A stretch of 64,000 bases of DNA from NCBI GenBank assembly GCA_016222825.1, contig JACRQF010000010.1:372001-436000 (forward strand), read 5' to 3'. Below, in pieces: positions 26,523-34,502 of the stretch. The stretch comes from Verrucomicrobiota bacterium. Its GTDB lineage: Bacteria > Verrucomicrobiota > Verrucomicrobiia > CAIQCK01. A program made the translations under genes and the position numbers. The notes beneath the pieces were generated by a model. It was not told the DNA's origin, ran no database searches, and was given only the letters and a program-made list of their open reading frames with translations. Position 1 is the first letter of the stretch, and each line of letters starts with the position of its first letter.

Positions 26523-26942
26523 TCAACATCTGCTTCGCCATTCCTCCTCAAGTCGTGCCTTCCTGTCTTTGCTGAACTTGGAGTTGGCGGCCAAGGAAGC
26601 CCAAGGCGAGCCGATCACCCCGCCCGACCTGCCGCCGTGGGTGAAGAACGCGAAGGAGTTCGTCACGGCGGATTGCGTGACGGTGTAGGCGGCCTCATTC
26701 ACTGCGCGCAGCAAGCCATCCACTGCGCGCAGCAAGCCATCCACCGCGCGCAGCGAGCCATTCACCGTGCGCAGCGAGCCATTCACCGTGCGCAGCGAGC
26801 CATTCACCGCGCGCAGCAAGCCATCCACTGCGCGCAGCAAGCCATCCACCGCGCGCAGCAAGCCATCCACCTCGCGCAGCGAGCCATCCGGCGCAGGCGC
26901 CAAAACGCTCGGCGCAGGCGGAGAACCGGTTCGAGAACCCAT
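26523..26942 (-). CDS. Hypothetical protein with in-frame heptad repeats
   Basis: 139 residues. ATG 26942 has GAAAGG 7 bases upstream. Residues about 20-83 are nine copies of a seven-residue unit (DGLLRAV / NGSLRTV), encoded by the 21-bp tandem repeat at 26696-26884. A Gly/Ser-rich segment and a basic, Glu-rich tail (KDRKARLEEEWRSRC) follow. Because 21 is a multiple of three, other frames are also open through the array, and a high-GC3 frame exists on the plus strand at 26570-26688. Whether this is a real gene is uncertain. It ends 35 bases before pckG on the same strand. Confidence 0.4.
   Translation of the reverse strand: MGSRTGSPPAPSVLAPAPDGSLREVDGLLRAVDGLLRAVDGLLRAVNGSLRTVNGSLRTVNGSLRAVDGLLRAVDGLLRAVNEAAYTVTQSAVTNSFAFFTHGGRSGGVIGSPWASLAANSKFSKDRKARLEEEWRSRC
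26696..26884. repeat. Tandem repeat, nine 21-bp units
   Basis: Units of the form cattcactgcgcgcagcaagc follow one another without spacers, with substitutions mainly at four positions (t/c, t/c, c/t, a/g). A tenth, degenerate unit begins at 26885. The lack of spacers excludes a CRISPR array. The period keeps reading frame. Confidence 0.95.
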
Positions 26943-27119
26943 GAATGAGCCTTTCTAGCACAGTTTTGGCCTGTCTGGAGATTGCAGATTGTAAAAAACC
27001 CGCCCGCAGGCCTGCGCAGGCATTTGGGGCCATCGAAAATCGAGGGTGTCCCCGCGCCCAGCCTTAACCGACGGTGTGCCACCGGTAATCGCCCAAAATG
27101 CCGGTTCAAAGCCGCGCGG

Positions 27120-28139
27120 TCAGAACAACTCGCCCTGCGGCCGGCCGGTGCGCTTGACGCCGAGTTTCTTGTAGGTCAGTTCCGTCGCCACGCGGCCCTG
27201 CGCGGTGCGCTGGAGATAGCCTTCCTGAATCAGGAACGGCTCATAGACTTCCTCGATCGTGCCCGGTTCCTCGCCCACGGCGACGGCGATGGTGTTCACG
27301 CCGACAGGACCGCCGCGATACTTGTGGACGATGGCTTCGAGGATGCGCTTGTCCATGTCGTCGAGGCCGTGTTCGTCAATGTCCAGCATGGCCAGCGCCT
27401 TGTCGGCGATGGGCGCGGTGATGCGGCCGTCGGCACGGACCTGGGCGTAGTCGCGGACGCGGCGCAGGAGGTTGTTGCAGAGTCGCGGCGTGCCGCGCGA
27501 GCGTCGCGCGATCTCCAACGCGCCGGGGTCGTCTATCTCCACGCCCAGGATGCGCGCCGAGCGGAGGCAGATTTGCTGAAGGTCGGCGGCCAGGTAGTAA
27601 TCCAGCCGGTCGGTGATCTCGAAGCGGCTGCGCAACGGCGCGGTAAGCAGTCCGCTGCGCGTGGTCGCGCCGATGAGCGTGAAGCGCGGCAGGTTCAACC
27701 GAACGCTGCGCGCGCTCGGCCCCTGGTCAATCAGGATGTCGAGCCGGAAATCCTCCATCGCCGGGTAGAGATACTCCTCGACCTGCGACGGCAGGCGATG
27801 GATTTCATCAATGAAAAGAACGTCGCCCCGCTCCAGCTTGGTAAGCAGGCCCGCCAGATCGCCCGCGCGCTCGATGGTGGGGCCGCTGGTGACGACGATG
27901 TTGCTGCCCATCATGCGGGCGATGATGTGAGCGAGGGTGGTCTTGCCCAGTCCGGGCGGGCCACTGAGCAGGATGTGGCCGACCGGCTCGGTGCGCTGCC
28001 TTGCGGCCTCCACGGCCAGTTCGAGCCGCTCCTTCACCTTCGCCTGGCCGATGTAGGAGGCGAAATCCGGCGGCCTCAGCGTCAGTTCAAACGCCTTGTC
28101 CGGGTGTTGGATGCTTTCAGTGACAAACCGCTCGGCCAT
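27120..28139 (-). CDS. ruvB: Holliday junction branch migration helicase RuvB
   Basis: 339 residues from ATG 28139 (MAERFVTES). Walker A is [12 protein letters not shown], Walker B is [11 protein letters not shown], sensor 1 is [11 protein letters not shown], and the arginine-finger context is PLRSRF. The C-terminal winged helix carries [11 protein letters not shown] and [13 protein letters not shown]. It forms the hexameric motor that drives branch migration with RuvA. It is downstream of the HicB-like gene, ruvA and ruvC on the same strand, so the usual ruv cluster is kept but interrupted. Confidence 0.96.
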   Translation of the reverse strand: MAERFVTESIQHPDKAFELTLRPPDFASYIGQAKVKERLELAVEAARQRTEPVGHILLSGPPGLGKTTLAHIIARMMGSNIVVTSGPTIERAGDLAGLLTKLERGDVLFIDEIHRLPSQVEEYLYPAMEDFRLDILIDQGPSARSVRLNLPRFTLIGATTRSGLLTAPLRSRFEITDRLDYYLAADLQQICLRSARILGVEIDDPGALEIARRSRGTPRLCNNLLRRVRDYAQVRADGRITAPIADKALAMLDIDEHGLDDMDKRILEAIVHKYRGGPVGVNTIAVAVGEEPGTIEEVYEPFLIQEGYLQRTAQGRVATELTYKKLGVKRTGRPQGELF

Positions 28140-28199
28140 GCAGCGAGGATGCGGAAGCGAAGCGGCAGCGGCAAGCAAAAAGCCGGGGAAGCCCCTCGC

Positions 28200-28400
28200 T
28201 CAGTCCACCGCCTCAACCTCCACCGTGCCCATTACTTGGCCGGAGCACGGGCAGAGTTCGATGCGGAATTGGATTTCGTCGCGCACATTGGCCAGCGCCT
28301 CCTCGCGCGAGCTGCCGTGGCCGACACAATCGTTCTCCTCCAGCCAGACGGCGACAAATTTCCCCGGCTCCGGTTCAGTGACGCGGACTTTGCACTTCAT
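28200..28400 (-). CDS. HicB-like small protein without HicA partner
   Basis: 66 residues. The beta-strand pattern KFVAVWLEENDCVGHGSSRE followed by EALANVRDEIQFRIEL matches the partial RNase-H-like fold of HicB-type antitoxins. No hicA-like gene is adjacent and no DNA-binding domain is present, so a toxin-antitoxin role is unlikely as it stands. It lies between ruvA and ruvB, 48 bases after ruvA. Orphan HicB-fold genes are common in many genomes, mostly uncharacterised. Confidence 0.65.
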   Translation of the reverse strand: MKCKVRVTEPEPGKFVAVWLEENDCVGHGSSREEALANVRDEIQFRIELCPCSGQVMGTVEVEAVD

Positions 28401-28448
28401 GAATGAAGATAGGACGAACCCGCCGCTCGTCCAACCAGCGCGACGCGC

Positions 28449-29048
28449 CTACGCGGCCTTGAGCGCCTGACGGACGATCTCCTCCACGGTCGCCGTCGCG
28501 CCGAGTTTGGCGATGGCGGCGTGGACGGCTTTGTGTGCTTCGAGCTGTTTGTAGCCGAGCGAGACCATCGCAAGGATGGCGTCGTTCAGCTTCTGGTCCT
28601 CGGCAGTGAGCGCGTGCTTCGCGCCAGCGGCCTCGAAAACGCCGAGCGCGCCGATCTTGTCGCGAAGCTCCACGCAGAGGCGCTCGGCGGTCTTCGCGCC
28701 AACGCCCTTGATGCGGGAGAGCGATTTGATGTCGTTGCTGACGATGGCGCCCTTGAGCGCGACGGCGGACATGCCACCCAGCAGCGTCAGCGCGATCTTC
28801 GGTCCGACGCCGCTGACGCTGAGCAAGAGCTTGAACAGTTCGCGCTCCGCCTCGGTCATGAAGCCGTAAAGCAGGTGCGCGTCCTCGCGGACCTGGAGAT
28901 AGGTCAGGATGCGCACGTCGCCGCCGGGCGCGGGGAGTTTGTCGAAGCTGGAGAGCGGGATGGCGACCTCATAGCCAACGCCGTTGCAGTCCACGATAAC
29001 GTGCGTGGGCGATGCGGCGACCAGTTTGCCTCGAAGGAAAGAAATCAT
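28449..29048 (-). CDS. ruvA: Holliday junction DNA helicase subunit RuvA
   Basis: 199 residues. Domain I starts MISFLRGKLVAASPTHVIVD with the GVGYEV loop. Domain II has the two helix-hairpin-helix motifs LLLSVSGVGPKIALTLLGG and LSRIKGVGAKTAERLCVEL. The C-terminal domain III (DAILAMVSLGYKQLEAHKAV) contacts RuvB. It recognises four-way junctions and loads RuvB. Its ATG lies 3 bases after the ruvC stop, so the two are coupled. Confidence 0.96.
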   Translation of the reverse strand: MISFLRGKLVAASPTHVIVDCNGVGYEVAIPLSSFDKLPAPGGDVRILTYLQVREDAHLLYGFMTEAERELFKLLLSVSGVGPKIALTLLGGMSAVALKGAIVSNDIKSLSRIKGVGAKTAERLCVELRDKIGALGVFEAAGAKHALTAEDQKLNDAILAMVSLGYKQLEAHKAVHAAIAKLGATATVEEIVRQALKAA

Positions 29049-29051
29049 GGC

Positions 29052-29549
29052 TCAAATCTGTTTCGGCGCTTCGATGACGATGCCACGCTGATTCTGCGCG
29101 TGGCAGATGGCCAACGCAAGCGCGTCCGCGGCGTCCGGCGGCGGAACCTCCGCCAGGCCGAGCAACGCGCGCACCATGCGCCCCACCTGCATCTTGCCCG
29201 CCGCGCCGAGACCGGTGACGACGGCCTTCACCTTGCGCGGGGCGTATTCGTAGATCGTCAAACCCGCCGACGCCGCCGCGAGCACCGCCGCGCCTCGCGC
29301 GTGGCCCATGATGATGGCGACGCGGGTGGACTGGACGTAGATGATGCTCTCGATGGCAACGACTTCGGGCCGCTCACGGGCGATGACATCGCGGAGCGTG
29401 TCGTGGATGCTCAGCAGGCACTGCGATTGCCGAAGACTGGCCCCGTTCTTGATCTCGCCAAAGGCCAGCCCGCGCATTTCGTTGCCGGCCACTTCGATGA
29501 CGCCGTAGCCCGTCGAGCGCAGAGATGGGTCCACTCCGAGGATTTTCAT
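29052..29549 (-). CDS. ruvC: Holliday junction resolvase RuvC
   Basis: 165 residues from ATG 29549. MKILGVDPSLRSTGYGVIE holds the first catalytic aspartate (D7). VVAIESIIY gives the catalytic glutamate. The C-terminal DAADALALAICHAQ gives the last acidic pair. The length fits the family (about 170). The in-frame sequence upstream of 29549 is not RuvC-like and belongs to the yebC shadow. It cleaves junctions symmetrically with RuvAB; yebC lies 17 bases upstream. Confidence 0.96.
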   Translation of the reverse strand: MKILGVDPSLRSTGYGVIEVAGNEMRGLAFGEIKNGASLRQSQCLLSIHDTLRDVIARERPEVVAIESIIYVQSTRVAIIMGHARGAAVLAAASAGLTIYEYAPRKVKAVVTGLGAAGKMQVGRMVRALLGLAEVPPPDAADALALAICHAQNQRGIVIEAPKQI

Positions 29550-29566
29550 CGGAGCACGCCGTGCGA

Positions 29567-30316
29567 TCACTCCGCCGTCTTGGCCAGAATCTCTTCCGGG
29601 ATGTCGAAGTTCGCGTAAACGTTCTGCACGTCGTCGTGGTCTTCGAGTTCGCCAAACAGCCTCAGCACCGTGCGCGCGGTCGCTTCGTCGGCAATCGGCA
29701 CCGGGTTCAGCGGCAGGAACGTCAACTCCCCCGAGTCGGGCTTGATGTTCTTGCCGTCGAGCGCCTTCTGGACCGCCTCGAAATGCGCGGGGTCGCAAGT
29801 GATCTCATAGCCCGCGTCGGTCGTGGTCATGTCCTCCGCGCCGGCATCGAGGGCGAGGGTCATCAAATCGTCTTCGCCAATCTTCTCCTTGCCGACGACG
29901 AACTGGCCGCGGCGATGAAAGAGATGTTTCACCGCGCCGCCGCCGAGGTGGCCGCCGTTGCGGGTGAAGACGTTGCGGATTTCCGCCGAGGTGCGGTTTT
30001 TGTTGTCGGTGAGCAACTCGACGATCATCGCCACGCCGCCCGGAGCAAACCCTTCGTAAGTGATTTCCTCATAGACCACGCCGGGCAACTCGCCGGTGCC
30101 GCGCTTGATGGCGCGATCAATGTTGTCCGACGGCATGTTCACCGACCGGGCCTTGAGCAGCACCGTGCGCAAGCGCGGGTTCATGCCGGGATCGCCGCCG
30201 CCCTGCTTGGCCGCCACGATGATTTCCTTGGCGAGCTTGGAAAAAATCTGCCCGCGCTTCGCGTCGAGCGCGCCCTTCTTATGGCGAATTGTCGCCCACT
30301 TGCTATGGCCTGACAT
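29567..30316 (-). CDS. yebC: YebC/PmpR-family regulator (TACO1-like)
   Basis: 249 residues, the standard length. The start MSGHSKWATIRHKKGALDAK then RGQIFSKLAKEI is the family hallmark, followed by ARSVNMPSDNIDRAIKRGTG and YEGFAPGGVAMIVELLTDNK. YebC proteins were described as DNA-binding regulators and more recently as helpers of ribosomes on difficult motifs. Linkage to ruvC is widely conserved. It is divergent from the VPDSG-type gene at 30635. Confidence 0.95.
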   Translation of the reverse strand: MSGHSKWATIRHKKGALDAKRGQIFSKLAKEIIVAAKQGGGDPGMNPRLRTVLLKARSVNMPSDNIDRAIKRGTGELPGVVYEEITYEGFAPGGVAMIVELLTDNKNRTSAEIRNVFTRNGGHLGGGAVKHLFHRRGQFVVGKEKIGEDDLMTLALDAGAEDMTTTDAGYEITCDPAHFEAVQKALDGKNIKPDSGELTFLPLNPVPIADEATARTVLRLFGELEDHDDVQNVYANFDIPEEILAKTAE

Positions 30317-30634
30317 GTTGGTTCGTCCTTTCCGGTAAAGACTTGGTCCGTCGTGCCGTCGCCGACCGCGGCTCCGGCGGGATGTTTCTAGCCGCTCGCC
30401 TGCTGTTGGGGAAGCTCAAATTGCAGTCGTTGCAAGAAATACGCAGTGCATGAGCCGCCTCGCATTTGCAATGGCAATGCACGGTGAGATTGCAAGCAAC
30501 CTCGCCCTGCACGACGCGGCCGACAACGCCTGACTTGCGGTTTTCCGCTGGAAATACGCGCCAAATCGCACTTTCGCCGCGGCTTCGTCCCCCTGCCTTC
30601 GCCGCGTGGCACGCCGCCTGCCCTATGCAGTGCC
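30317..30634. other. Divergent intergenic region, yebC / VPDSG-type gene
   Basis: 318 bases without a convincing gene. It must carry the yebC promoter on the minus strand and the promoter of the secreted protein on the plus strand. Short purine/pyrimidine repeats such as ttgcaatggcaatgc are present around 30470. I see no clear operator or riboswitch. Confidence 0.35.
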
Positions 30635-31192
30635 ATGAACGCGATGAACAACAAACTCACAGCAGCAACGGTGTTGGCTCTCTGTCTGGCCGCGATCCCG
30701 GCCGGGGCCATCCCCATCAATATTACGATGATCGGCGATTCCCCCGCCATTGCCGCCCCCGCCAGCCAACTGGGCGACTTTGGTGATGCCACCGTCTTCA
30801 ATTGGCTGCAAGCCGACGTGGCCGCCTTCAACGCCTCGCAAGGCACCAGCTACCCGGCCCCCCTGGCGCTTCCCAACGGCAGCCCGCTGTCGAAGACCGA
30901 GACGTTCTCCGGATCGAGCAGCTTCACCCTGACCGTTCCGAGCAATGACTACGCCTTCCTGCACTGGGGCGGCAAGGACGGCGGCTGGGCGCAGGCTTAT
31001 TACAATCCCGGCGCTGACGCCAGCTACACCTTCAACGCGCCTCCGGGCGGACACCCGCTCGTGGGCGGCATCTCCTTCTACTCGAGCTACGGCGGCTCCG
31101 GCGGTGGCGGCGGCTCGGTGCCGGAAGGCGGCGTCACCATCGGCCTGCTCGGCATGGCGCTCGGCGGATTGATCTTGCTGCGGAAACAATAA
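30635..31192 (+). CDS. Small secreted protein with VPDSG-CTERM-like sorting tail
   Basis: 185 residues; ATG 30635 or 30644. Signal peptide KLTAATVLALCLAAIPAGA. The mature part is Ser/Thr/Gly/Ala-rich and beta (SKTETFSGSSSFTLTVPSND, YAFLHWGGKDGGWAQAYYN), like PEP-CTERM structural proteins. The C-terminus SVPEGGVTIGLLGMALGGLI then LLRKQ matches the VPDSG-CTERM pattern, with V-P-x-x-G, a hydrophobic helix and basic residues. It would be handled by an exosortase and attached to the envelope or exopolymer. A terminator follows at 31239. Confidence 0.75.
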   Translation: MNAMNNKLTAATVLALCLAAIPAGAIPINITMIGDSPAIAAPASQLGDFGDATVFNWLQADVAAFNASQGTSYPAPLALPNGSPLSKTETFSGSSSFTLTVPSNDYAFLHWGGKDGGWAQAYYNPGADASYTFNAPPGGHPLVGGISFYSSYGGSGGGGGSVPEGGVTIGLLGMALGGLILLRKQ

Positions 31193-31238
31193 GTCGGCTT
31201 GAGGATCAACCAGGGCTAGACCCAAACAAAACTGTGGT

Positions 31239-31282
31239 AGCTTGCGGCGGCGGTCGGAGGACTGGCCGCCGCGAGCTTTTTT
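31239..31282 (+). terminator. Rho-independent terminator after the VPDSG-type gene
   Basis: Stem agcttgcggcggc (31239-31251) pairs with gccgccgcgagct (31265-31277) with one G-T pair, and a T-tract runs on from the stem to 31282. The position, 47 bases after the stop codon at 31192, fits. Confidence 0.85.
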
Positions 31283-31418
31283 GCCGGCCTGCCTTGCTCC
31301 GCTCTTGCCTGCGCGAATGGCAGACTTCTCGCGCTTGTTTCCTCCCCCACGATGTGCGACAACTCCGGCGTTCAATTCAGCGTCCCGACAGAAAAACATC
31401 CATCGGAGATATGCCGCC

Positions 31419-31895
31419 ATGAACACGCCGGACACCGCGGAATGCTGCCCTAAGTTCGATCCCACCCCCTGGCACGATCGAGTGTTCATTTGGGACAAGA
31501 AACCGTTCCTCCAAGGCCGCGTGCGAAGCTTCCTCCATGTCCCGCTGAACTTCGGTGCCGTCATGAATCGGAGCATGGCGGCCATCGAAGCCGCCGGGGC
31601 CGTCCCCGACGAGACGCTCGTGTTGTCCGACGAGAACTCGCTTTGGGGCGCGGACGTGTATATCGCGATTACCAAGGAGGTGCCGGGAGCGCGAAACGCC
31701 ACCTTGTCAGGAACATTTCTCGCCAAGGTCTTTGAAGGCCCCTATCGCAACATCAAGAACTGGATGATGGAGATGAACTCCTACGTGCTAGGCAAGGGCA
31801 AGAGTGCCCGGAAGCTTTATTTCTTCTACACGACCTGTCCCAAGTGCTCGAAGAAGCACGGCAAAAACTACGTCGTCATCCTCGCTCAAGTGTGA
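31419..31895 (+). CDS. Small conserved protein with CxxC motif (annotated elsewhere as putative hydrolase)
   Basis: 158 residues from ATG 31419, which has GGAG upstream. Recognisable blocks are FDPTPWHDRVFIWDKKPFLQ, YIAITKEVPGARNATLSGTF, AKVFEGPYRNIKNWMMEMN and the end LYFFYTTCPKCSKKHGKNYV then VILAQV. The CPKC motif suggests a metal or redox site. I recognise the family by pattern as a widespread small cytoplasmic protein, often labelled hydrolase without biochemical proof. It stands alone, with its own 5' region after the terminator. Confidence 0.75.
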   Translation: MNTPDTAECCPKFDPTPWHDRVFIWDKKPFLQGRVRSFLHVPLNFGAVMNRSMAAIEAAGAVPDETLVLSDENSLWGADVYIAITKEVPGARNATLSGTFLAKVFEGPYRNIKNWMMEMNSYVLGKGKSARKLYFFYTTCPKCSKKHGKNYVVILAQV

Positions 31896-32373
31896 CCGGG
31901 CCTGCCCTTACGCGGGCGGCTGCGGGGACGACGGCGGTAGGGGGCCGGCGGGATGTGGTCAAAAATGACCGGCGGCGGGGTGGATTGAGCCGGCAGAGTC
32001 GTGAAATAGCGAAATTCGGGCATTTGGATGGGTTTTTGGCCTCGAAAACGCGTTTCGCGAGCCATCCCGGTGATCCGCCGAGTTCCTCGTCCGACTCGAC
32101 GAGCTTCTCGTCCGCTCCGTCGAGCTATTCGTCGGAGCCGCCGAGCTATCGGGGCAAGCCGGCAGATCCCTCCCCCGCGCGCCCGCCGTCCGGTGGGTCG
32201 GGCGCACCGCGCACGACCGCCCCTGAGCCGCGCCAGCCTCGTGCCTGCAGCTCGCGAGCCACCTCCTTCGTCATTGCTGCGCGCCCCGGCAAGACCGCGG
32301 TGAATAGAGAGCCATTTCGGCTTGTTCCCCCTTCCGTGTCATGCGACAAACGCGCGGCTGTTAACGATGTTAG
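31896..32373. other. Gene-poor stretch with Ser/Pro-coding degenerate repeats
   Basis: 478 bases without a supportable gene. From about 32079 to 32150 a roughly 24-bp unit with cores such as gagcttctcgtcc and gagctattcgtcgg recurs about three times. An open frame through it would encode Ser/Pro/Tyr repeats, but it lacks a start signal and any family. The sequence then becomes AT-richer towards 32374. Confidence 0.45.
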
Positions 32374-32661
32374 ATGAGTCTGAACGTCTCCGTGAAACTG
32401 AAGAACATTCTATTCGGCGCGTGCCTCTTCATATCATTCTTTGCCGGCAGCTTCGCCTTGCTGATGACCGTTATCAGAGCCCTCGATCTCGTCGGCCTTT
32501 TCTGGCTCGGAAGCCCAATGGTCTCGCCGCCCATCCATTTCACCCGCTCTCCTCTTGCATATGCGGGCTACACACTTTTCTGGTCCATCGCCGCATGGCT
32601 TCTCCTCCGCACGCTCCCGAGGTGCATTGTGGCGGGCTTGGATCGCAGCAAAGTCGAGTAA
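32374..32661 (+). CDS. Small membrane protein, unknown
   Basis: 95 residues from ATG 32374. Two or three hydrophobic segments are visible (LFGACLFISFFAGSFALLMT, LVGLFWLG and YAGYTLFWSIAAWLLL), with a basic start (SVKLKN). No family is recognised. Codon third positions are clearly less GC-rich than in the surrounding genes, which suggests recent acquisition. No good ribosome site is seen. It lies 33 bases before another orphan gene on the same strand. Confidence 0.5.
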   Translation: MSLNVSVKLKNILFGACLFISFFAGSFALLMTVIRALDLVGLFWLGSPMVSPPIHFTRSPLAYAGYTLFWSIAAWLLLRTLPRCIVAGLDRSKVE

Positions 32662-32694
32662 CCCGCCTGCATTTCCTTGAAACATGAAAGAGCT

Positions 32695-33189
32695 ATGAGC
32701 ATGAGGGAACAAGCTTTGACAATCATGGCTGTCTTGATTGCAGTCCTTGCGACATATTCAACTGCGGATGAGCAATCAGCGAGAAACATAGCCCCTTCTT
32801 ATGAGGTTAGGGCGTATTACAGAAGATCGCATGGCGTAGATGAGATGCTTCTCACACACACTGCCGCTCCTAAGAATTACCCGCACGAATTGCACCGTGA
32901 GAAATCAACTGTTACCAACGCATTCCCCGTCGGTTCGTGGAGATCTCATCCGTTAGGAACACGAAGCGGTGATCGCTCCTTTTTCTACAGGCTGGCTTTT
33001 GAGGAGATGGGGATATTTAGGTATGAGGGAATCCATAGTTCTTATGACGTTAGGGCTCGCCCACGGAGCCTCATTTCATGCACGACGAACCATTTCACCG
33101 GCACGTATTCGCTATCGAGTGCCACGCAGATCTTCTTCAGAATCAATGCCGGTTTGATTTATGGAGTCCCGCACAAAGGCATGGAATAA
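32695..33189 (+). CDS. Orphan protein with N-terminal signal/anchor
   Basis: 164 residues from ATG 32695 (MSMREQALTIMAVLIAVLAT), preceded by GAAAGAG. After the hydrophobic segment the protein is soluble, rich in Ser, His, Arg and Tyr (SYEVRAYYRRSHGVDEMLL). I recognise no domain. Base composition is AT-richer than the window average, as in the preceding gene, so the two may have arrived together. A secreted or membrane-anchored product is the most that can be said. Confidence 0.4.
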   Translation: MSMREQALTIMAVLIAVLATYSTADEQSARNIAPSYEVRAYYRRSHGVDEMLLTHTAAPKNYPHELHREKSTVTNAFPVGSWRSHPLGTRSGDRSFFYRLAFEEMGIFRYEGIHSSYDVRARPRSLISCTTNHFTGTYSLSSATQIFFRINAGLIYGVPHKGME

Positions 33190-33253
33190 AGCTGAGGTTC
33201 AAAGACAACTACACTGCGCCGGCTCGTAGCCAAGCTGTCCGAGTCAACTCCGC

Positions 33254-33934
33254 CTACAACCCCATCTCGCCCTGCACCAGCTTTTCCCGGACGGGGCCGA
33301 AGGTGCGGCGATGTTCGGGACAGGGGCCGTGGGCGCGCAGCGCGGCCAAGTGCTCCGGCGTGGGATAGCCTTTGTGCTGGTCGAAGCCGTAGGCCGGATA
33401 ACGCGCGTGCAGCTCCAGCATCAGCCGGTCGCGCGTCACCTTGGCGATGACGGAGGCGGCGGCGATGGAGAAGCTGCGGGCGTCGCCCTTGACGAGGGCG
33501 GTCTGGGGAATGGTGAGGCTCTTCACCGGCAGGCCGTCCACGAGCACGTGGTCCGGCTGCACCGGCAGGCGGCGCAGGGCCTCGGCCATCGCCCGGTGCG
33601 TGGCGTGGAGGATGTTGATGCGATCAATCCACTCCGCGTCCACGATGCCGACGCCGAAGCGGACGCGCGGGTCGTTGGTGAGGGTCAGGAAGAACCCGTC
33701 GCGCTGCTCGGCGGAGAGCTGCTTGGAGTCGTTGAGGCCGGTGAGTTTGAAGCCCTCAGGCAGGATGACCGCCGCCGCGACGACCGGCCCGGCCAGCGGC
33801 CCGCGCCCGGCTTCGTCCACCCCGGCAATGAGCTTCGCCCCTCGCCGGCGCGCGGCGCGCTCGAAACAGAAGCTGGGGCGTAATACGTAACCCGTAATAC
33901 GTAAGGGGCGATGAGTAGGCGAAACGTGCTTCAC
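33254..33934 (-). CDS. rnhB: Ribonuclease HII
   Basis: 226 residues from GTG 33934, with GGAG 9 bases upstream. The conserved core begins KLIAGVDEAGRGPLAGPVVA (catalytic D-E), with DSKQLSAEQRD, HVLVDGLPV and AASVIAKVTRDRLM (catalytic Asp). It removes ribonucleotides from RNA:DNA hybrids. Oddly, the first 20 residues include a peptide encoded by an intergenic TACG-type repeat (33879-33904), and no other start codon exists between that repeat and the core. It is the last gene of the ffh-rplS-rnhB block. Confidence 0.94.
   Translation of the reverse strand: MKHVSPTHRPLRITGYVLRPSFCFERAARRRGAKLIAGVDEAGRGPLAGPVVAAAVILPEGFKLTGLNDSKQLSAEQRDGFFLTLTNDPRVRFGVGIVDAEWIDRINILHATHRAMAEALRRLPVQPDHVLVDGLPVKSLTIPQTALVKGDARSFSIAAASVIAKVTRDRLMLELHARYPAYGFDQHKGYPTPEHLAALRAHGPCPEHRRTFGPVREKLVQGEMGL
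33879..33904. repeat. TACG-type dispersed repeat, copy A (inside the rnhB 5' end)
   Basis: Reads cgtaatacgtaa ccc gtaatacgtaa, an internally repeated, partly palindromic string. It lies within the first codons of rnhB. Related strings occur at 33949-33975, 41440-41476 and 58426-58450. Confidence 0.75.
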
Positions 33935-33948
33935 GCTCTGCGTCTCCG

Positions 33949-33975
33949 CTTACGCGTTACGCATTACGCATTAGG
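33949..33975. repeat. TACG-type dispersed repeat, copy B (rplS-rnhB gap)
   Basis: Reads cttacgcgttacgcattacg and continues cattagg. It fills much of the 46-base gap between the rplS stop and the rnhB start. On the plus strand it is in opposite orientation to copy A. Confidence 0.75.
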
Positions 33976-33980
33976 CCCGC

Positions 33981-34502
33981 CTACTTCGCAGGCTCTTTGC
34001 CGGCTTCGGCGGCTTCGGCGGCTTCGGCGGCCTTGGCTTCGGCCTTCTTTTCAACATTGGCGGCGGCTCTTGCGGCCTCGGCGACCTTCGCCTCGGCTTT
34101 GGCGGCGGCCCTTGCCTCGGTCTTGGCCGTGGCGGCGGCGGCGGATTGCTCGGGGGTCATCATCTTCTCGTCAACGGCCAGCGCCTGCTTGCCTTTGCGG
34201 CCGCGCAGGTAGTTGAGCTTCGCGCGGCGGGTGGAGCCTTCGCGCTCGACTTCGATCTTCTCGACGCGCGGCGAGTGGAGCGGGAAAATGCGCTCGACGC
34301 CCTCGCCGTAGCTGATGCGGCGGACGGTGAAGGTTTCGCTGATGCCGTGGCCGCGGCGGCCGATGACAACGCCGGCAAAAATCTGGATGCGCTCCTTGTC
34401 GCCCTCAATGACCTTCGTGTGGACGCGAACGCTGTCGCCAACGCGGAAGTTGCCGCGGTCCTTCTTCAGTTGTTCCTGCGTAATTGCTTCAATGATGTTC
34501 AT
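33981..34502 (-). CDS. rplS: 50S ribosomal protein L19 with Ala/Glu/Lys-rich C-terminal extension
   Basis: 173 residues, against about 115 in most bacteria. Residues 1-115 are normal L19: [59 protein letters not shown] and [11 protein letters not shown]. The last 55 residues are an Ala/Lys/Glu coiled-coil-like tail ([20 protein letters not shown]). Its ATG overlaps the trmD stop. It sits at the 30S-50S interface; the tail would project from the subunit. Confidence 0.95.
   Translation of the reverse strand: MNIIEAITQEQLKKDRGNFRVGDSVRVHTKVIEGDKERIQIFAGVVIGRRGHGISETFTVRRISYGEGVERIFPLHSPRVEKIEVEREGSTRRAKLNYLRGRKGKQALAVDEKMMTPEQSAAAATAKTEARAAAKAEAKVAEAARAAANVEKKAEAKAAEAAEAAEAGKEPAK

Noticed and set aside
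24610..26688. A 692-codon open frame on the plus strand, ending in a protein-like 40 residues
   Set aside because: Antisense to pckG for most of its length. The last part (26570-26688) has good codon bias but shares its third positions with the minus-strand ORF, so the bias does not decide the strand.
26696..26884. Possible CRISPR array
   Set aside because: Units are contiguous 21-mers with no spacers and no cas genes are near.
28200..28400. A HicAB toxin-antitoxin module
   Set aside because: No HicA-like toxin is adjacent and the gene lacks a DNA-binding domain.
32360..32700. Possible integron cassette, because gttagatg precedes the small membrane gene
   Set aside because: No attC-like imperfect palindrome follows either gene, and no integrase is in the window.
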